64,000 nt of DNA from Gracilaria vermiculophylla (GCA_019155205.2 JAHNZQ020003146.1:1309537-1373536), one strand, 5' to 3'; positions 9,590-18,878 are shown, counted from the first letter of the stretch. The notes: generated from the letters alone by a model not told the origin. Translations and numbers: made by a program.

Positions 9590-10942
9590 CTAGTTGATGA
9601 TCGACCCGCTGGGGATGTAGCGCGCAAGCGAGTCGGCGCCCGCTTCGAACGCAGTCATGCACAAGCCGAGGCGGGAGTAGGCGGCTCTCAGCGGCGCCAA
9701 GAGGGCGTGCGCCAGCTTGGGCTGCACGGCTGTGGTGTACGTGCTCGCCAGCACACCGTTGACGACAATGTCGCCGTGAACGGTTTGCGGGTTGAACAGG
9801 CCTGTAGCGTCTATGGACGACACTCGAGTGACCCGGGCGAGGGAGGAGTCAGCCAGCATGAGCGTATCGCCGCTGCTGACGGTGGAGGCGGCGCTCAGGC
9901 GCCCGTTGACGTAGAGGTAGTGACCGTGAGTGAGAGCCAAGTGATGGCCAGACGACAGATCGAGGCGCACAAAGCGATGACGCACGTTGGAGAGCTTGTG
10001 AGTAAACATGAACACGTCGGAGAAGGTGTTGGGGCCGACCATGACGCGATCGCCGATTTGCACGTCGCCCATGCTCTTGACGGAGCCGTCTTGCAGCTGC
10101 ACGGTGGCGTGCGCCGGGAAGCACACGGCGTCATCTTCCGGAGTGGGCGAAATCTCCTCCTCCTCGTCCGTGGGCCCCGCGGGCACTTCTCCGGCTGCGC
10201 CAGGCGCAATGGACGCGGGGTCTTCGGTGGTGGAAGCATCACCGATGGCGACGGCGCCCTCTGTAGGCACCACATCAACGGGGGCGGCGTCGTCGATGGG
10301 CAGCGACGGCGCGACAGGGGCGGGCGGGGTGGGGGCGTCGGAGGGTTCGACCGGGGCGTCTGGAGCGGCTGAGGGGGCCGGAAGAAACGTGACGTCGCGT
10401 GGCGGAGAAGTTCCGACCGGCATGGCGGGATCGACGGGCTCATCCGAGGGCGTGATGGGCATCATGGTAGACATGGCGGCGGTGGGCATCGGCTCAACGT
10501 CCGGGGTGACGATGGGCGTTTCTATGGCGGTGACGGCCGGCGGGAAGGTGGTGTCCGGCTCCTCGGTCTCCTCGGCGGGCGACTCGACGGGTTCGCCGGC
10601 GACGAAGCGGGCGGGCGGGACGTCGGTGCCCGGGAGGATGGGGCGGAAGATGCCGGTGCCGTCGTTGGGGACGGTGGTGAAGCCGTGGATGACGGCGGCG
10701 GACGGCTGCTGCTGGCGGGCGACCATGCCGTTGGTGTCGGTGTGCTTGGACAGGTGCTCCATGTGGGCGAGGTAGACGAGCTCGCGGTCGAGGGAGAGCT
10801 TCATGCGGCGGATGGACTCGTGCAGCGAGGTGGACGGGTGCTTGTCCGGCGACAGCGGGCCGACGGCGGACGGCTGCACGACGACGGCCGGGGCGACGGA
10901 CGCAAGCGCGGCAAGCGCGGCAAAGGCGAGCGAGAATCCCAT
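9590..10942 (-). CDS. Secreted protein with C-terminal Hedgehog-type Hint domain
   Basis: A 450-residue protein in three parts. Residues 1-20 (MGFSLAFAALAALASVAPAV) form a signal peptide. Residues about 95-270 are a Pro/Thr/Glu/Ala-rich linker. From residue 274 comes a Hint domain: CFPAHATVQLQDGSVKSMGD with the catalytic Cys, LALTHGHYLYVNG with the TxxH block, and GDIVVNGVLASTYT at the end of the fold. Hint domains self-cleave at the Cys through a thioester; in Hedgehog the fragment then transfers to sterol. No Hedge domain is present, and the Cys of Hedgehog VLASCYA is Thr here. The open frame continues upstream for 148 codons, but that part is Ala/Pro low complexity over a CGG tract, so ATG 10942 with its signal peptide is chosen. 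Hint-only proteins have been noted in red algae. Confidence 0.82.
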   Translation of the reverse strand: MGFSLAFAALAALASVAPAVVVQPSAVGPLSPDKHPSTSLHESIRRMKLSLDRELVYLAHMEHLSKHTDTNGMVARQQQPSAAVIHGFTTVPNDGTGIFRPILPGTDVPPARFVAGEPVESPAEETEEPDTTFPPAVTAIETPIVTPDVEPMPTAAMSTMMPITPSDEPVDPAMPVGTSPPRDVTFLPAPSAAPDAPVEPSDAPTPPAPVAPSLPIDDAAPVDVVPTEGAVAIGDASTTEDPASIAPGAAGEVPAGPTDEEEEISPTPEDDAVCFPAHATVQLQDGSVKSMGDVQIGDRVMVGPNTFSDVFMFTHKLSNVRHRFVRLDLSSGHHLALTHGHYLYVNGRLSAASTVSSGDTLMLADSSLARVTRVSSIDATGLFNPQTVHGDIVVNGVLASTYTTAVQPKLAHALLAPLRAAYSRLGLCMTAFEAGADSLARYIPSGSIIN

Positions 10943-10951
10943 GGTGTCGGG

Positions 10952-10994
10952 GGCGGCGGCGGCGGCGACGGCGGCGGCGGCGGCGGCGGCGGCA
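10952..10994. repeat. CGG triplet tract in the Hint gene leader
   Basis: A near-pure (GGC)n run broken once by GAC, directly upstream of the Hint gene ATG. If read in frame it would give poly-Ala, but the signal peptide downstream argues that it is in the 5' leader. Confidence 0.75.
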
Positions 10995-11707
10995 GCGGGG
11001 GGCGCTGAGGGCGGCTGGGGAAGCGGTGGGGGCAGGTGCAGGCTGGGGCTCGGAGCTGGAGGGGGCGGAGGCGGTGGCGCAGCGCTCTTTAAGACGGGAG
11101 TCGGGAATGGCGGCGCGCAGGCACAAAAAGGGGCACGTTGAGCGCTGCGTGACGGGCGGGCGCGCCAGCAGGGCGGCGCGCGGCGCGTGGCGGTGTCCAC
11201 TTGGCGGCGTGACGGCGAAACGACTCGCAGCGCGGCGCCAAGCGACGGTTTCGGTGCCGCGTGCGGCGCTGGCGTGTTCACCGCCCACGCGTGCGCGCGG
11301 TGGCACATTACACGCGCGCGCGCCGCCACGTCTCGCGATGCACGAGCATGCGAAACGTATACACGCGCACTGGCGCCGTGCGCCACGCTTTGCGCGCGCC
11401 GCCGTCAGCATCCGCGTCGGCATCGGCATCGGTGGTGCTTGCTCGGACACAGGGGAGAGAAAACGCGCGTAACAGGTGTGCAGTGGGATCGGCCGTGCAG
11501 AGTATCGTCCGCCGTGTCGTTGTCGTTCGGTCGGCCGCGGGAGGCACCGCGGAAGGGACAAGTCATTAGGGGACTCTTGAAGATTCGCGCGCCTCCGAGG
11601 TGCCAGCGCGGTGCGTGGTGCACTGTAGAGCGCGTGCGCAGAGTAAAGGGTCGCAGTGGCCTGATTCTCACACAATCGGCTTCGGCATTGGCTCGCGCCA
11701 GCGCGTG

Positions 11708-11868
11708 CGGCGTGGGCAGCGCGTGCAGCGTGGTCAGCACGTGCAGCGTGGACAGCGTGGCCAGCGCGCCTGCGTGGACAGCGCGTGCCGCGGGACGTGG
11801 GCAACGTGGGCAGCACGTGAGACGTGTCCAGTGTGGCCAGCGCGCATACCGTGGGCAGCGCGGACAGG
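11708..11868. repeat. Degenerate minisatellite, GTGGxCAGCGCGTGCA type
   Basis: About nine imperfect copies of a 14-18 bp unit related to GTGGGCAGCGCGTGCA (variants with GTC, GAC, GCC and CACGTG) run through this stretch just downstream of the epimerase stop. The copies differ in length and sequence, so it is an old or fast-changing array. Confidence 0.7.
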
Positions 11869-11907
11869 GCGCGCATGTAAAGTACAGCAACTTGGTTTAT
11901 GTGGGAG

Positions 11908-12957
11908 CTACTGCTTGGGCGGCGGGGCGGCGTAGCCGTGCGGGTTGTTGGACTGCCAGCGCCACGTGTCGGCGCACATGTGCTCGACGCCGAGCTGCGC
12001 GCTCCAGCCGAGGAAGCTGCGCGCAAAGGCGGGGTCGGCGTACAGCACGGCCACGTCGCCAGCGCGGCGCGGCGCCGCGCGCCACGGCAGCTCGCGCCCG
12101 CACGCCTTGGACATGGAGCGCAGCATGTCCAGCACCGAGTAGCCGCGGCCCGTGCCCAGGTTGACGGCCACGCAGCCCGGCGCGCTGCGCAGCTTGTTGA
12201 GCGCCGCCACGTGTCCACGCGCCAGATCCACCACGTGGATGTAGTCGCGCACGCCCGTGCCGTCCGCCGTGTCGTAGTCCGTGCCGAACACCGTCAGGTG
12301 CTCGCGCCGCCCCACCGCCACCTGCGCCACGTACGGCATCAGGTTGTTGGGGATGCCGGTCGGGTCCTCGCCAATGCGCCCCGAGCTGTGCGCCCCGCAC
12401 GGGTTGAAGTACCGCAGAATCAGAATGTCCCACTGCTCGTCCGCCCGGTGCAGGTCGCGCAAAAACTCCTCGATGAACAGCTTCGTCCGCCCGTACGGGT
12501 TCGTCGCCCCGATCTGCGCCTCCTCCGTCACCGGCATCTCCTTCACCAGCCCGTACACCGTCGCCGACGACGAGAACACAAACTTCTTGCACCCGTACTT
12601 GCTCAGCAGGTTCAGCAGGTGCAGCGTCCCCGTCAGGTTGTTGTGGTAGTACCGGATCGGCTGCTTCACGCTCTCGCCCACCGCCTTGAGCCCGGCAAAG
12701 TGGATGCACGCGAAGAACTTGAACTCGCGGAACACCCCCTCCAGCGCCTCATAGTCCAGCAGGTCCACCTTGCGGAACTTGATCAGCTCGCGCTGCCCGG
12801 TGATCTCGCCCACCCGAACCAGCGCCTCCTCGCACGAGTTGTCCAGGTTGTCCACCACCACCACCGTGAAGCCCTCCGACACCAGCTCCACCACCGTGTG
12901 CGACCCGATGTACCCGGCCCCGCCGGTCACCAGGATCACCTTGTCGTCGTTGGCCAT
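11908..12957 (-). CDS. GALE: UDP-glucose 4-epimerase
   Basis: 349 residues, the usual length for GalE. It starts with the Rossmann loop VILVTGGAGYIGSHTVVEL (NAD binding), then HFAGLKAVGESVKQP, the catalytic SSSATVYG, and NPYGRTKLFIEE with Tyr-x3-Lys. RYFNPCGAHSSGRIGEDP and RDYIHVVDLARGHV are also diagnostic. The enzyme interconverts UDP-glucose and UDP-galactose in the cytosol. In a red alga the product would feed galactan cell-wall polymers and floridoside (inference). ATG 12957 begins two residues before the domain, so the start is secure. It is divergent from PDCD2 with a 391 bp shared promoter. Codons end almost always in G or C. Confidence 0.95.
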   Translation of the reverse strand: MANDDKVILVTGGAGYIGSHTVVELVSEGFTVVVVDNLDNSCEEALVRVGEITGQRELIKFRKVDLLDYEALEGVFREFKFFACIHFAGLKAVGESVKQPIRYYHNNLTGTLHLLNLLSKYGCKKFVFSSSATVYGLVKEMPVTEEAQIGATNPYGRTKLFIEEFLRDLHRADEQWDILILRYFNPCGAHSSGRIGEDPTGIPNNLMPYVAQVAVGRREHLTVFGTDYDTADGTGVRDYIHVVDLARGHVAALNKLRSAPGCVAVNLGTGRGYSVLDMLRSMSKACGRELPWRAAPRRAGDVAVLYADPAFARSFLGWSAQLGVEHMCADTWRWQSNNPHGYAAPPPKQ

Positions 12958-13348
12958 GTTGGGCGCTTCGGAGCGATGCGCTGCGCGTGCTCGCGCGCGG
13001 ACGTCCCTGTCGCCCCTCTGCGCCCCTTCTTATACACCGCCGGTGTGCGAGCGCGAGCGCGTGTGTTGCAGAGCCGCACACCGCTGGCTCTCTGCCAGCA
13101 GCAGCCGCGCGCCGCTCGCCGCTCGTCGCGTATGACAGCGCGCGCGCCGTGCCAGCCAATCACGTCTCGCCGCGCCGCGCATCGAAACATCGCCGTCGTG
13201 CGCCCCGCTGACGCCATCGTGGTCGCCGCTGGCGCCCGCCCCGCCGTTGACGCCACCGCCTTCGCCGCCGCTGCCGCCGCCACCACCGCCGCCGCCGCCA
13301 CCGCCGCCGCTGTTGCCGCCGCCGCGCGCCCGCCCGCGCGCGCGCACA
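12958..13348. promoter_or_regulatory. Shared GC-rich promoter of GALE and PDCD2
   Basis: 391 bp between two divergent ATGs, very rich in CpG and CGCGCG runs. It ends with a CCG triplet tract just before the PDCD2 ATG. No TATA box is visible, so a dispersed, CpG-island-like promoter is likely (inference). Confidence 0.55.
13252..13328. repeat. CCG/CCA triplet tract in the PDCD2 leader
   Basis: An interrupted run of GCC/ACC triplets that would read as poly-Pro in the frame of PDCD2. It is followed at once by CGCG-rich sequence and the ATG at 13349. It is taken as 5' leader. Confidence 0.7.
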
Positions 13349-13725
13349 ATGACGCGGCTCAGCAAGCGCTTCGCCAACACGGTGCTGGGCTTCGCGGCGG
13401 AGGCGGACGACGGCACCAACGACGCGCGCAACTTCGCGTCCAAGGCGGGCGGCCAGCCGGTGTGGCTGCTGCGCGAGCCGCACGCGCCGCCGCGCGCGCC
13501 GCGCTGCGGCGTGTGCGGGCAGCCGCAGCGCTTCCTGCTGCAGATCTACGCGCCGCTGGACGCGGCGCAGGTCGGGCACGACGGCGCCTTCCACCGCGTG
13601 CTCACCGTGGCCGCGTGCGCGCAGGCGGCGTGCGCGCGCGCCGGCGGCGGCGTCAGCGTGCTGCGCGCGCAGCTGGCGCGGCGCAACGCGTTCTACGCGT
13701 GGGAAGGCGGCGCGCGCGCCGGCGG

Positions 13726-13758
<33 letters not shown>

Positions 13759-14545
13759 GGAGGCGCGTGCGCCGCCGCGCGTGCGGCACGTGTGCGCTGT
13801 GTGCGGCTTCCTGGGCTCGATGAGGTGCTCGCGCTGTCGACGCGTGGAGTACTGCGGGCGCGCGTGCCAGGCGGCGCACTGGAAGAGCGGGCACAAGGCG
13901 GGGTGCGGGCAGGAGGCGGCGGACGGGGGGGCCAGCGCGGCGGCGCTGCGCTTCCGCGAGGTAGAGATCGTGACGGACGAGCACCCGGACGTGAGCGAGT
14001 CCGAGTCGGGGTCGGAGTCGGAGTCGGGGTCGGAGTCGGGGTCGGACGGGGAGTGGGAAGGCGGGGGGGAGGCGGCGCGCGAGACGGGGGGGGTGGGCGG
14101 GAGCATGCAGGACGCGGACGCGGAGGAGCTGCCGGAGGAGCTGTTCCGGGCGCGGGAGGGGGGGGGGCGTGACGCGGCGTTCGAGCGCTTCTGCCGCGTG
14201 GTGTCGCACGCGCCGGACCAGGTGGTACGCTACGAGCGCGGCGGGCGCGCGCTGTGGGGGGCGCGCGCGGCGCGCTGCGCGCGGCCGCCGCGCTGCGAGC
14301 GCTGCGGCGCGGCGCGCGTGTTCGAGCTGCAGCTCATGCCGCAGCTGCTGCATGTCGTGGACGCCGCGCGCGCGCGCCCCGCCACCGCCGCCGCCGGCGA
14401 CGGCCGCCACGCGCGCGCCGTCGCCCTCGCGCGCCGCCTGCGCGATGACGTGGACTGGCTCACCGTCTGCATCTTCAGCTGCGAGCGCAGCTGCGCCGGC
14501 GCCGCCTACGCCCCCGAGTTTGCGTGGGTGCAGCCGCACCTCTGA
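13349..14545 (+). CDS. PDCD2: PDCD2-like protein with MYND zinc finger
   Basis: 398 residues. The N-terminal TYPP-like part includes GGQPVWL and a CGVCG zinc site, then FHRVLTVAACAQAAC. A MYND finger follows near residues 150-190: CAVCGFLGSMRCSRCRRVEY, CGRACQAAHW, HKAGC. An acidic Ser/Glu/Gly linker comes next, and then the PDCD2 C-terminal domain with VVSHAPDQVVRYERGG, PPRCERCGAARVFELQLMPQ and a closing DWLTVCIFSCERSC. PDCD2 proteins chaperone newly made ribosomal protein uS5 for 40S assembly (known in yeast and animals). The open frame extends 34 codons upstream as poly-Pro; ATG 13349, starting MTRLSKRF, is chosen. Codon use is extremely GC-rich. Confidence 0.9.
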
Positions 14546-14716
14546 GTCCGCCCGCATTACAGTCCCCCCCCTTACACCCCCCCCCCCCTCTCGCTTCTTC
14601 GCTGCTCGCCCGCCACTATTTGACCGCTTCCCCCCCCCCGCCCTTCCTCCCCCACCTCCTCTGCCCGCTCCAGCACCCTCCCGCCCACCCCCGCCTCCCC
14701 ATCTTGCTTGGACTAA

Positions 14717-14738
14717 CCCCCCCCCCCCCCCCCCCCCC
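14717..14738. repeat. Poly-C run in the ataxin-2 leader
   Basis: A run of 22 C lies within a C/T-rich leader from about 14560 to 14760, just upstream of the ataxin-2 ATG. Such a pyrimidine-rich leader may bind poly-C proteins or be an early-transcript feature (inference). Confidence 0.7.
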
Positions 14739-14763
14739 TCCCCCTCTTCAACTTCCCCGAGCC

Positions 14764-17679
14764 ATGACTACGCGCAAGTCCTCCTCGCGCAGATCCGCAG
14801 CCAACACCCACCAGCGCCCCCGCCACAAGCACCCCAACATGCTCGCCTTCACCGGCGTCGAGGACCACGCCATGATCACCATGCTCACTCTGCTCGTCGC
14901 AAAGCACGTCACCGTCGTCGCCCACTCTGTCACCTACAACGGCCTCTTCGCCGGCACCGAGCGCTCCTCCCCCAAGCAGCAGCTCTGTCTGCACCTGCGC
15001 TACGTCCGCCTCTCGCGCACCCCCGCCCCCCCCGTCGTCGTGCACGACCTGCGCGGCTCCGTCGCCAAGCGCGTCCTCATCCCGCTCACCTGCGTCACCT
15101 CCGTCACCGCCGCCATGCCGCACCCCGCCCACGCCCGCCCCGACACCGCCCCCGCCTTCGCCACCGACGCCCACATTGCGCGCCCAGCGGCCGCCCGCCC
15201 CGCCCGGGAGCTCAAGCGCTTCGACCACTTCGACTCCTCGCGCCCCGTCGCCCCGGCCGCCCGTCCGGCCACCGTCGACGAGCAGACCTTTGGCGACCTC
15301 GCTACCCCCGCCGCCCGCGCCCGCAGCTGGGACCAGTTCCAGGTCAACCGCGACAAGTTTGGCGTCAACGCCACTTTCGACGAGACCCAGTACACCACCA
15401 AGATTGACCGCTCCGGCGCCAATTTTGAGCAGCGCGAGCGCGAGGCCCAGCGCATGGCTGACGAGATTGAGAACACCGAGTCCTCAAACATTCACCTTCG
15501 CGAGGAGCGCAATCAGCAACTTGCCTCCGACTTTGACGAGGAGTCCCGCTTCAGCGCTGTGCAGCGCCCCTCTGCTCCCCACCCCTCCAAGCCCGCCCCG
15601 CAGCCGCGCCGCAGCTACCTTGCCGCCGTCTCTGGGACCACGGAGCATCCCCAGCCGCCCAAGCCTTCCTCTGCCGTCAACAAGAATGTTTCCAACGGTA
15701 AGCACCCCTCCAATGGTGCTTCTAAGGTTGCGGCAAACACTAATTTAAACAACAGTCAAAGTGGCAGCAGCGGCAGCAATATCAACAACACCAACAAGTC
15801 TGCTGCCGCAAATGATGCCAAGGCTGTGCCCACCGTTGCCAAGCAACACACTGTGCCCAACGCCAAGCAGCACGCTGCGCCCAACGCCAAGCAGCACGCT
15901 GCATCCATCAATAAGCAGCACGCGGCGCCCAATGCTAAGCAGCATGCGCCCCCGAAGCACTCTAACGCCGCCTCCAAGTTTTCCTCTGCGTCGCAGAAGT
16001 CCCAGCTGGCAGACAAGAACAAGTCGGCCAACTCCTCCCAATGGCCGACGACGACGACGACAACAACAACGACATCAGTTGCGTCTTCTGCAACTTCAGC
16101 TGGAAAGGGCAAGACACAGGGACCGCTGCCAAAGTCTTCCGCGCAGAATGCAAAGTCCGCCAGTGCCTTCAAGACCGCCTCCCCCACTGTGTCCTCGGCC
16201 CCTACTCATGGAAAGGAATCCGCGCCGCCGGCTAGGGCGGCTGCGTCCAAGGCTGTGCCCCCTGCAACGACCTCTGCTGACAAGGATAAGGAGCGCAACG
16301 CAGCTTCTGAGAAACACACCAAAGCTTCGGCCACGCGAGAACGCTCGGGAAGCATTCCGCAATTTATCAAGAACCGAAACTATATTACGGGGCGGAACTC
16401 GCCAAACCAGTCTCGCCACTCACCGATGCCTACTTCTGCGGTTGCAGACACCTCGGCGGTGGGTGTTTTGAATCTTCATGCACAGACGCCAAACCTTGGT
16501 CCGGAGCAGATCAAGGAATTTGAGGAGTACAAGACCAACCGCGAGTTCAAGTCTATCGCGGCCAATCGCGAGAAGATCACCGACGATCTCAAGAAATTCA
16601 GCACCCAACTTGGCTCGAGGAACGGTGCCATTCGTCGTGCGCACAGCTCTTCTTCGCAAACCATTTCTAGGGTGTCGAGCAACGTATCGACCTCATCCAC
16701 GTCAAACGCACCCAACCCCTCCCCCGAAAAATCGGCCGTTACGAATGTAACTTCCCACTCGGCTGTAACTTCTGACAAGAATAACAATAACTTAGTGACT
16801 GTAGACAAGAAGCAACAGAATAAGGATCCTGTCGCCGACAAGAAGAAGCGCAATGAAAGGCCACAAGACAGTGGAGCCAGCAAGACTGTGGAGAACCAAA
16901 AGAGCACGGATGAGCCCAAGCAGAAAGCAAAGCCAAAATTCAAGTTGAACCCCAACGCACAAGAATTCAAGTTTAACCCTGACGCCCCGGCTTTCGAACC
17001 CACCGCTCCAAAGCTTGCGCCTCAACCATCCCCTGCTCAGCCGCCTGCGATGATGGCTTCATATCCTCCAGGAGCCGCTCCTCCGAATTTCTCTCAGCCG
17101 TTGCCTCAACCTCCGCAAGGGTACGCGGTCACCATGCAGCCCATGCCGCACATGCCATACGGCGCACAGCCCTATGTCGTGATGTCACCGGGTGTACACG
17201 CCCCTATTCCGGGTTCTGCACCCATGGGATACCCGTACATTCAGGGCAATCAGATGGCTTTCCCGCCGGGCCCTGTTCCTGGACGCTACACTCCAAGCCC
17301 CGGAGTGCCGGTTTCGTACGGAGGTGTGTACCCTCCGGTTGCGCCCATAGTCATGGCTCAGGGTCCGCAGAGAGTTCCGTCTTCTGCCTATTACTATAAC
17401 CCAGGTCCATACCCAGGCGGCCAAGGCGGAAATCCAAATATGCCCCACCACCCAGGTCAACACATGTTTGCGCAGCATCAAATGGGACCAGGCCAGATGC
17501 AAGCAGCAATGGGTGGGGGTCCTCGGGCGCCCCATGGAAATCACCGTAGGGGCGGGCCAGGCAAAGGGCGTGGCAAACAGTACGGTCACTCCCACGGACA
17601 CGCTAACACCAATACGATAGAAAGACAGTCTCCGACCTCTCCCCACGGTGCTACCACCTCGGACACTGGAACTCGGTAG
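14764..17679 (+). CDS. ATXN2: Ataxin-2 / Pbp1 homologue
   Basis: 971 residues. An Lsm-like domain covers about residues 25-125 (MLAFTGVEDHAMITMLTLLV). The LsmAD domain lies at about 189-270: WDQFQVNRDKFGVNATFDE, TQYTTKIDRS, and ENTESSNIHLREERNQQL. After a Ser/Ala/Lys low-complexity stretch with several NAKQHAAP-type repeats (residues about 360-395) and a Thr run, a PAM2 motif appears near 725-740 (KLNPNAQEFKFNPDAPAF), which binds the MLLE domain of poly(A)-binding protein. The C-terminus is Pro/Gly/Tyr/Met-rich. Ataxin-2 controls mRNA stability, translation and stress-granule formation. ATG 14764 follows a C-rich leader; the open frame upstream is Pro-rich noise. The 5' half is strongly GC-rich and the 3' half is not. 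Confidence 0.93.
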   Translation: MTTRKSSSRRSAANTHQRPRHKHPNMLAFTGVEDHAMITMLTLLVAKHVTVVAHSVTYNGLFAGTERSSPKQQLCLHLRYVRLSRTPAPPVVVHDLRGSVAKRVLIPLTCVTSVTAAMPHPAHARPDTAPAFATDAHIARPAAARPARELKRFDHFDSSRPVAPAARPATVDEQTFGDLATPAARARSWDQFQVNRDKFGVNATFDETQYTTKIDRSGANFEQREREAQRMADEIENTESSNIHLREERNQQLASDFDEESRFSAVQRPSAPHPSKPAPQPRRSYLAAVSGTTEHPQPPKPSSAVNKNVSNGKHPSNGASKVAANTNLNNSQSGSSGSNINNTNKSAAANDAKAVPTVAKQHTVPNAKQHAAPNAKQHAASINKQHAAPNAKQHAPPKHSNAASKFSSASQKSQLADKNKSANSSQWPTTTTTTTTTSVASSATSAGKGKTQGPLPKSSAQNAKSASAFKTASPTVSSAPTHGKESAPPARAAASKAVPPATTSADKDKERNAASEKHTKASATRERSGSIPQFIKNRNYITGRNSPNQSRHSPMPTSAVADTSAVGVLNLHAQTPNLGPEQIKEFEEYKTNREFKSIAANREKITDDLKKFSTQLGSRNGAIRRAHSSSSQTISRVSSNVSTSSTSNAPNPSPEKSAVTNVTSHSAVTSDKNNNNLVTVDKKQQNKDPVADKKKRNERPQDSGASKTVENQKSTDEPKQKAKPKFKLNPNAQEFKFNPDAPAFEPTAPKLAPQPSPAQPPAMMASYPPGAAPPNFSQPLPQPPQGYAVTMQPMPHMPYGAQPYVVMSPGVHAPIPGSAPMGYPYIQGNQMAFPPGPVPGRYTPSPGVPVSYGGVYPPVAPIVMAQGPQRVPSSAYYYNPGPYPGGQGGNPNMPHHPGQHMFAQHQMGPGQMQAAMGGGPRAPHGNHRRGGPGKGRGKQYGHSHGHANTNTIERQSPTSPHGATTSDTGTR

Positions 17680-17798
17680 CTTGTTTACTCTTAATTCTTT
17701 CGTTCCCAGTACTAACTACTGGTCACATAAAAAGTCACAAAGGTACTTTTTTCTGACCTTGGCATTCCACCTCTTTAAGTTCCGTTTGACTTTGGCTC

Positions 17799-18878
17799 TC
17801 ATTCTGAATAAGTTGGTTTCCCCGGGAATGCACATCCAGACTGTTGAATAATTAGGTTAGCAGCGTAGTGACCGCGAGCAACGCACTTTTCGGTCTTCGC
17901 ACCAGCTGCCAATCCCGCCAAATATCCACCGACAAAGGCGTCTCCAGCTCCATTCGTATCGACGATATCTTTGTGTTCAATGAAGATCGTAGGATAACTA
18001 TCCACGGACCACACGCGACTCTCGTCGGCGACGACTACGACTGTGGATTCGGCACCCTGGGTGAACACAACTGTTCTCGGGCGGGCCGTCTCCTTGGGAT
18101 ACTGCGCAAGCTTAACGGCAATGTCCTCCACTGTCTTGGATTCCCACCCCATAGCCTCAGAGAGAACAGTGGCTTCTGTCTCGTTGCCAAAGCAAATGTC
18201 CACGTATGGAAGCAGATTCTTCATTGCCTCGAAGAACGGAGGAACTTGCATCAGGAATGGTGCAGAGAGGTTGAAGCTCATAGTCTTCTTCTGCTCGGCC
18301 GCATGCTTACCAACAGCCATCATGGAATCGGGCGACACCGTGAGGAAGAAACCAGCGGTGTAGTATATTTTCGCCTTTTCTACAATCGACCATTGCTTGG
18401 GATCCTTCAGGTGATCAATCTTGTACGTGTTGGCGGCGGATAGATTCGCGACAAGAGATCTGTTCTTGCCGGTGATGACGACGGCGCAGGTGCCCGTTGG
18501 CACCTCCGGATTGACAAAGTAACGAACTTTGACTCCGTCCTCCTCGCAGCAAGACGTCATCTTCTTTCCAAATTCGTCATCACCAATGGCGCCAAAGTAT
18601 GAAGTGGCTTTGTCTTTCTGCAGCATCCATTGGGCAACGCGAATGGAGTTTTGAGTAGCACCACCAGCGATATAGATCACGTCGTCCACTGCGGCAAGCT
18701 CCTCGTACAAGGGCGTGTGCTTGTCTTCCGCTAGTATGGCGTTGTTCGGCTCTAATCCGTACTTGGTGAGGACCTCGTCCGAAACAGCGGCCGAGATATC
18801 GAGCAACGGATTGCCCATGCCAAGAATGACACCTTCAGCGACCGCATCTTCTAATCCCATCGTCATGTTGTGAACCAT
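17799..18878 (-). CDS. ADK: Adenosine kinase
   Basis: 359 residues, PfkB/ribokinase family. Diagnostic parts are GMGNPLLDISAAVSDEVLTK at the N-terminus, the substrate site IAGGATQNSIRVAQWML, YFGAIGDDEFGKKM, and the PfkB signature 2 DTNGAGDAFVGGYLAG with the catalytic Asp and anion hole. The enzyme phosphorylates adenosine to AMP with ATP and keeps the S-adenosylmethionine cycle moving by removing adenosine. The first ATG is at 18878; 18866 and 18860 are also usable. It is convergent with ataxin-2, with 119 bp between stops. Confidence 0.95.
   Translation of the reverse strand: MVHNMTMGLEDAVAEGVILGMGNPLLDISAAVSDEVLTKYGLEPNNAILAEDKHTPLYEELAAVDDVIYIAGGATQNSIRVAQWMLQKDKATSYFGAIGDDEFGKKMTSCCEEDGVKVRYFVNPEVPTGTCAVVITGKNRSLVANLSAANTYKIDHLKDPKQWSIVEKAKIYYTAGFFLTVSPDSMMAVGKHAAEQKKTMSFNLSAPFLMQVPPFFEAMKNLLPYVDICFGNETEATVLSEAMGWESKTVEDIAVKLAQYPKETARPRTVVFTQGAESTVVVVADESRVWSVDSYPTIFIEHKDIVDTNGAGDAFVGGYLAGLAAGAKTEKCVARGHYAANLIIQQSGCAFPGKPTYSE

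Larger units (their letters stand above)
10943..11907. other. GC-rich spacer upstream of the Hint gene
   Basis: Nearly 1 kb between two minus-strand genes. It holds the Hint gene leader with its CGG tract and a degenerate minisatellite next to the epimerase 3' end. All six frames are largely open because of GC content; none has recognisable protein content. Confidence 0.4.

Noticed and set aside
10943..11386. Upstream extension of the Hint protein (148 codons)
   Set aside because: Low-complexity Ala/Pro/Arg across a CGG tract. The inner ATG starts with a clear signal peptide.
11899..14172. 757-codon plus-strand ORF over GALE and PDCD2
   Set aside because: It is antisense to GALE and out of frame with PDCD2; it is open only because stop codons are rare at high GC.
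13160..14557. 465-codon minus-strand ORF opposite PDCD2
   Set aside because: Shadow of the GC-rich PDCD2 coding strand.
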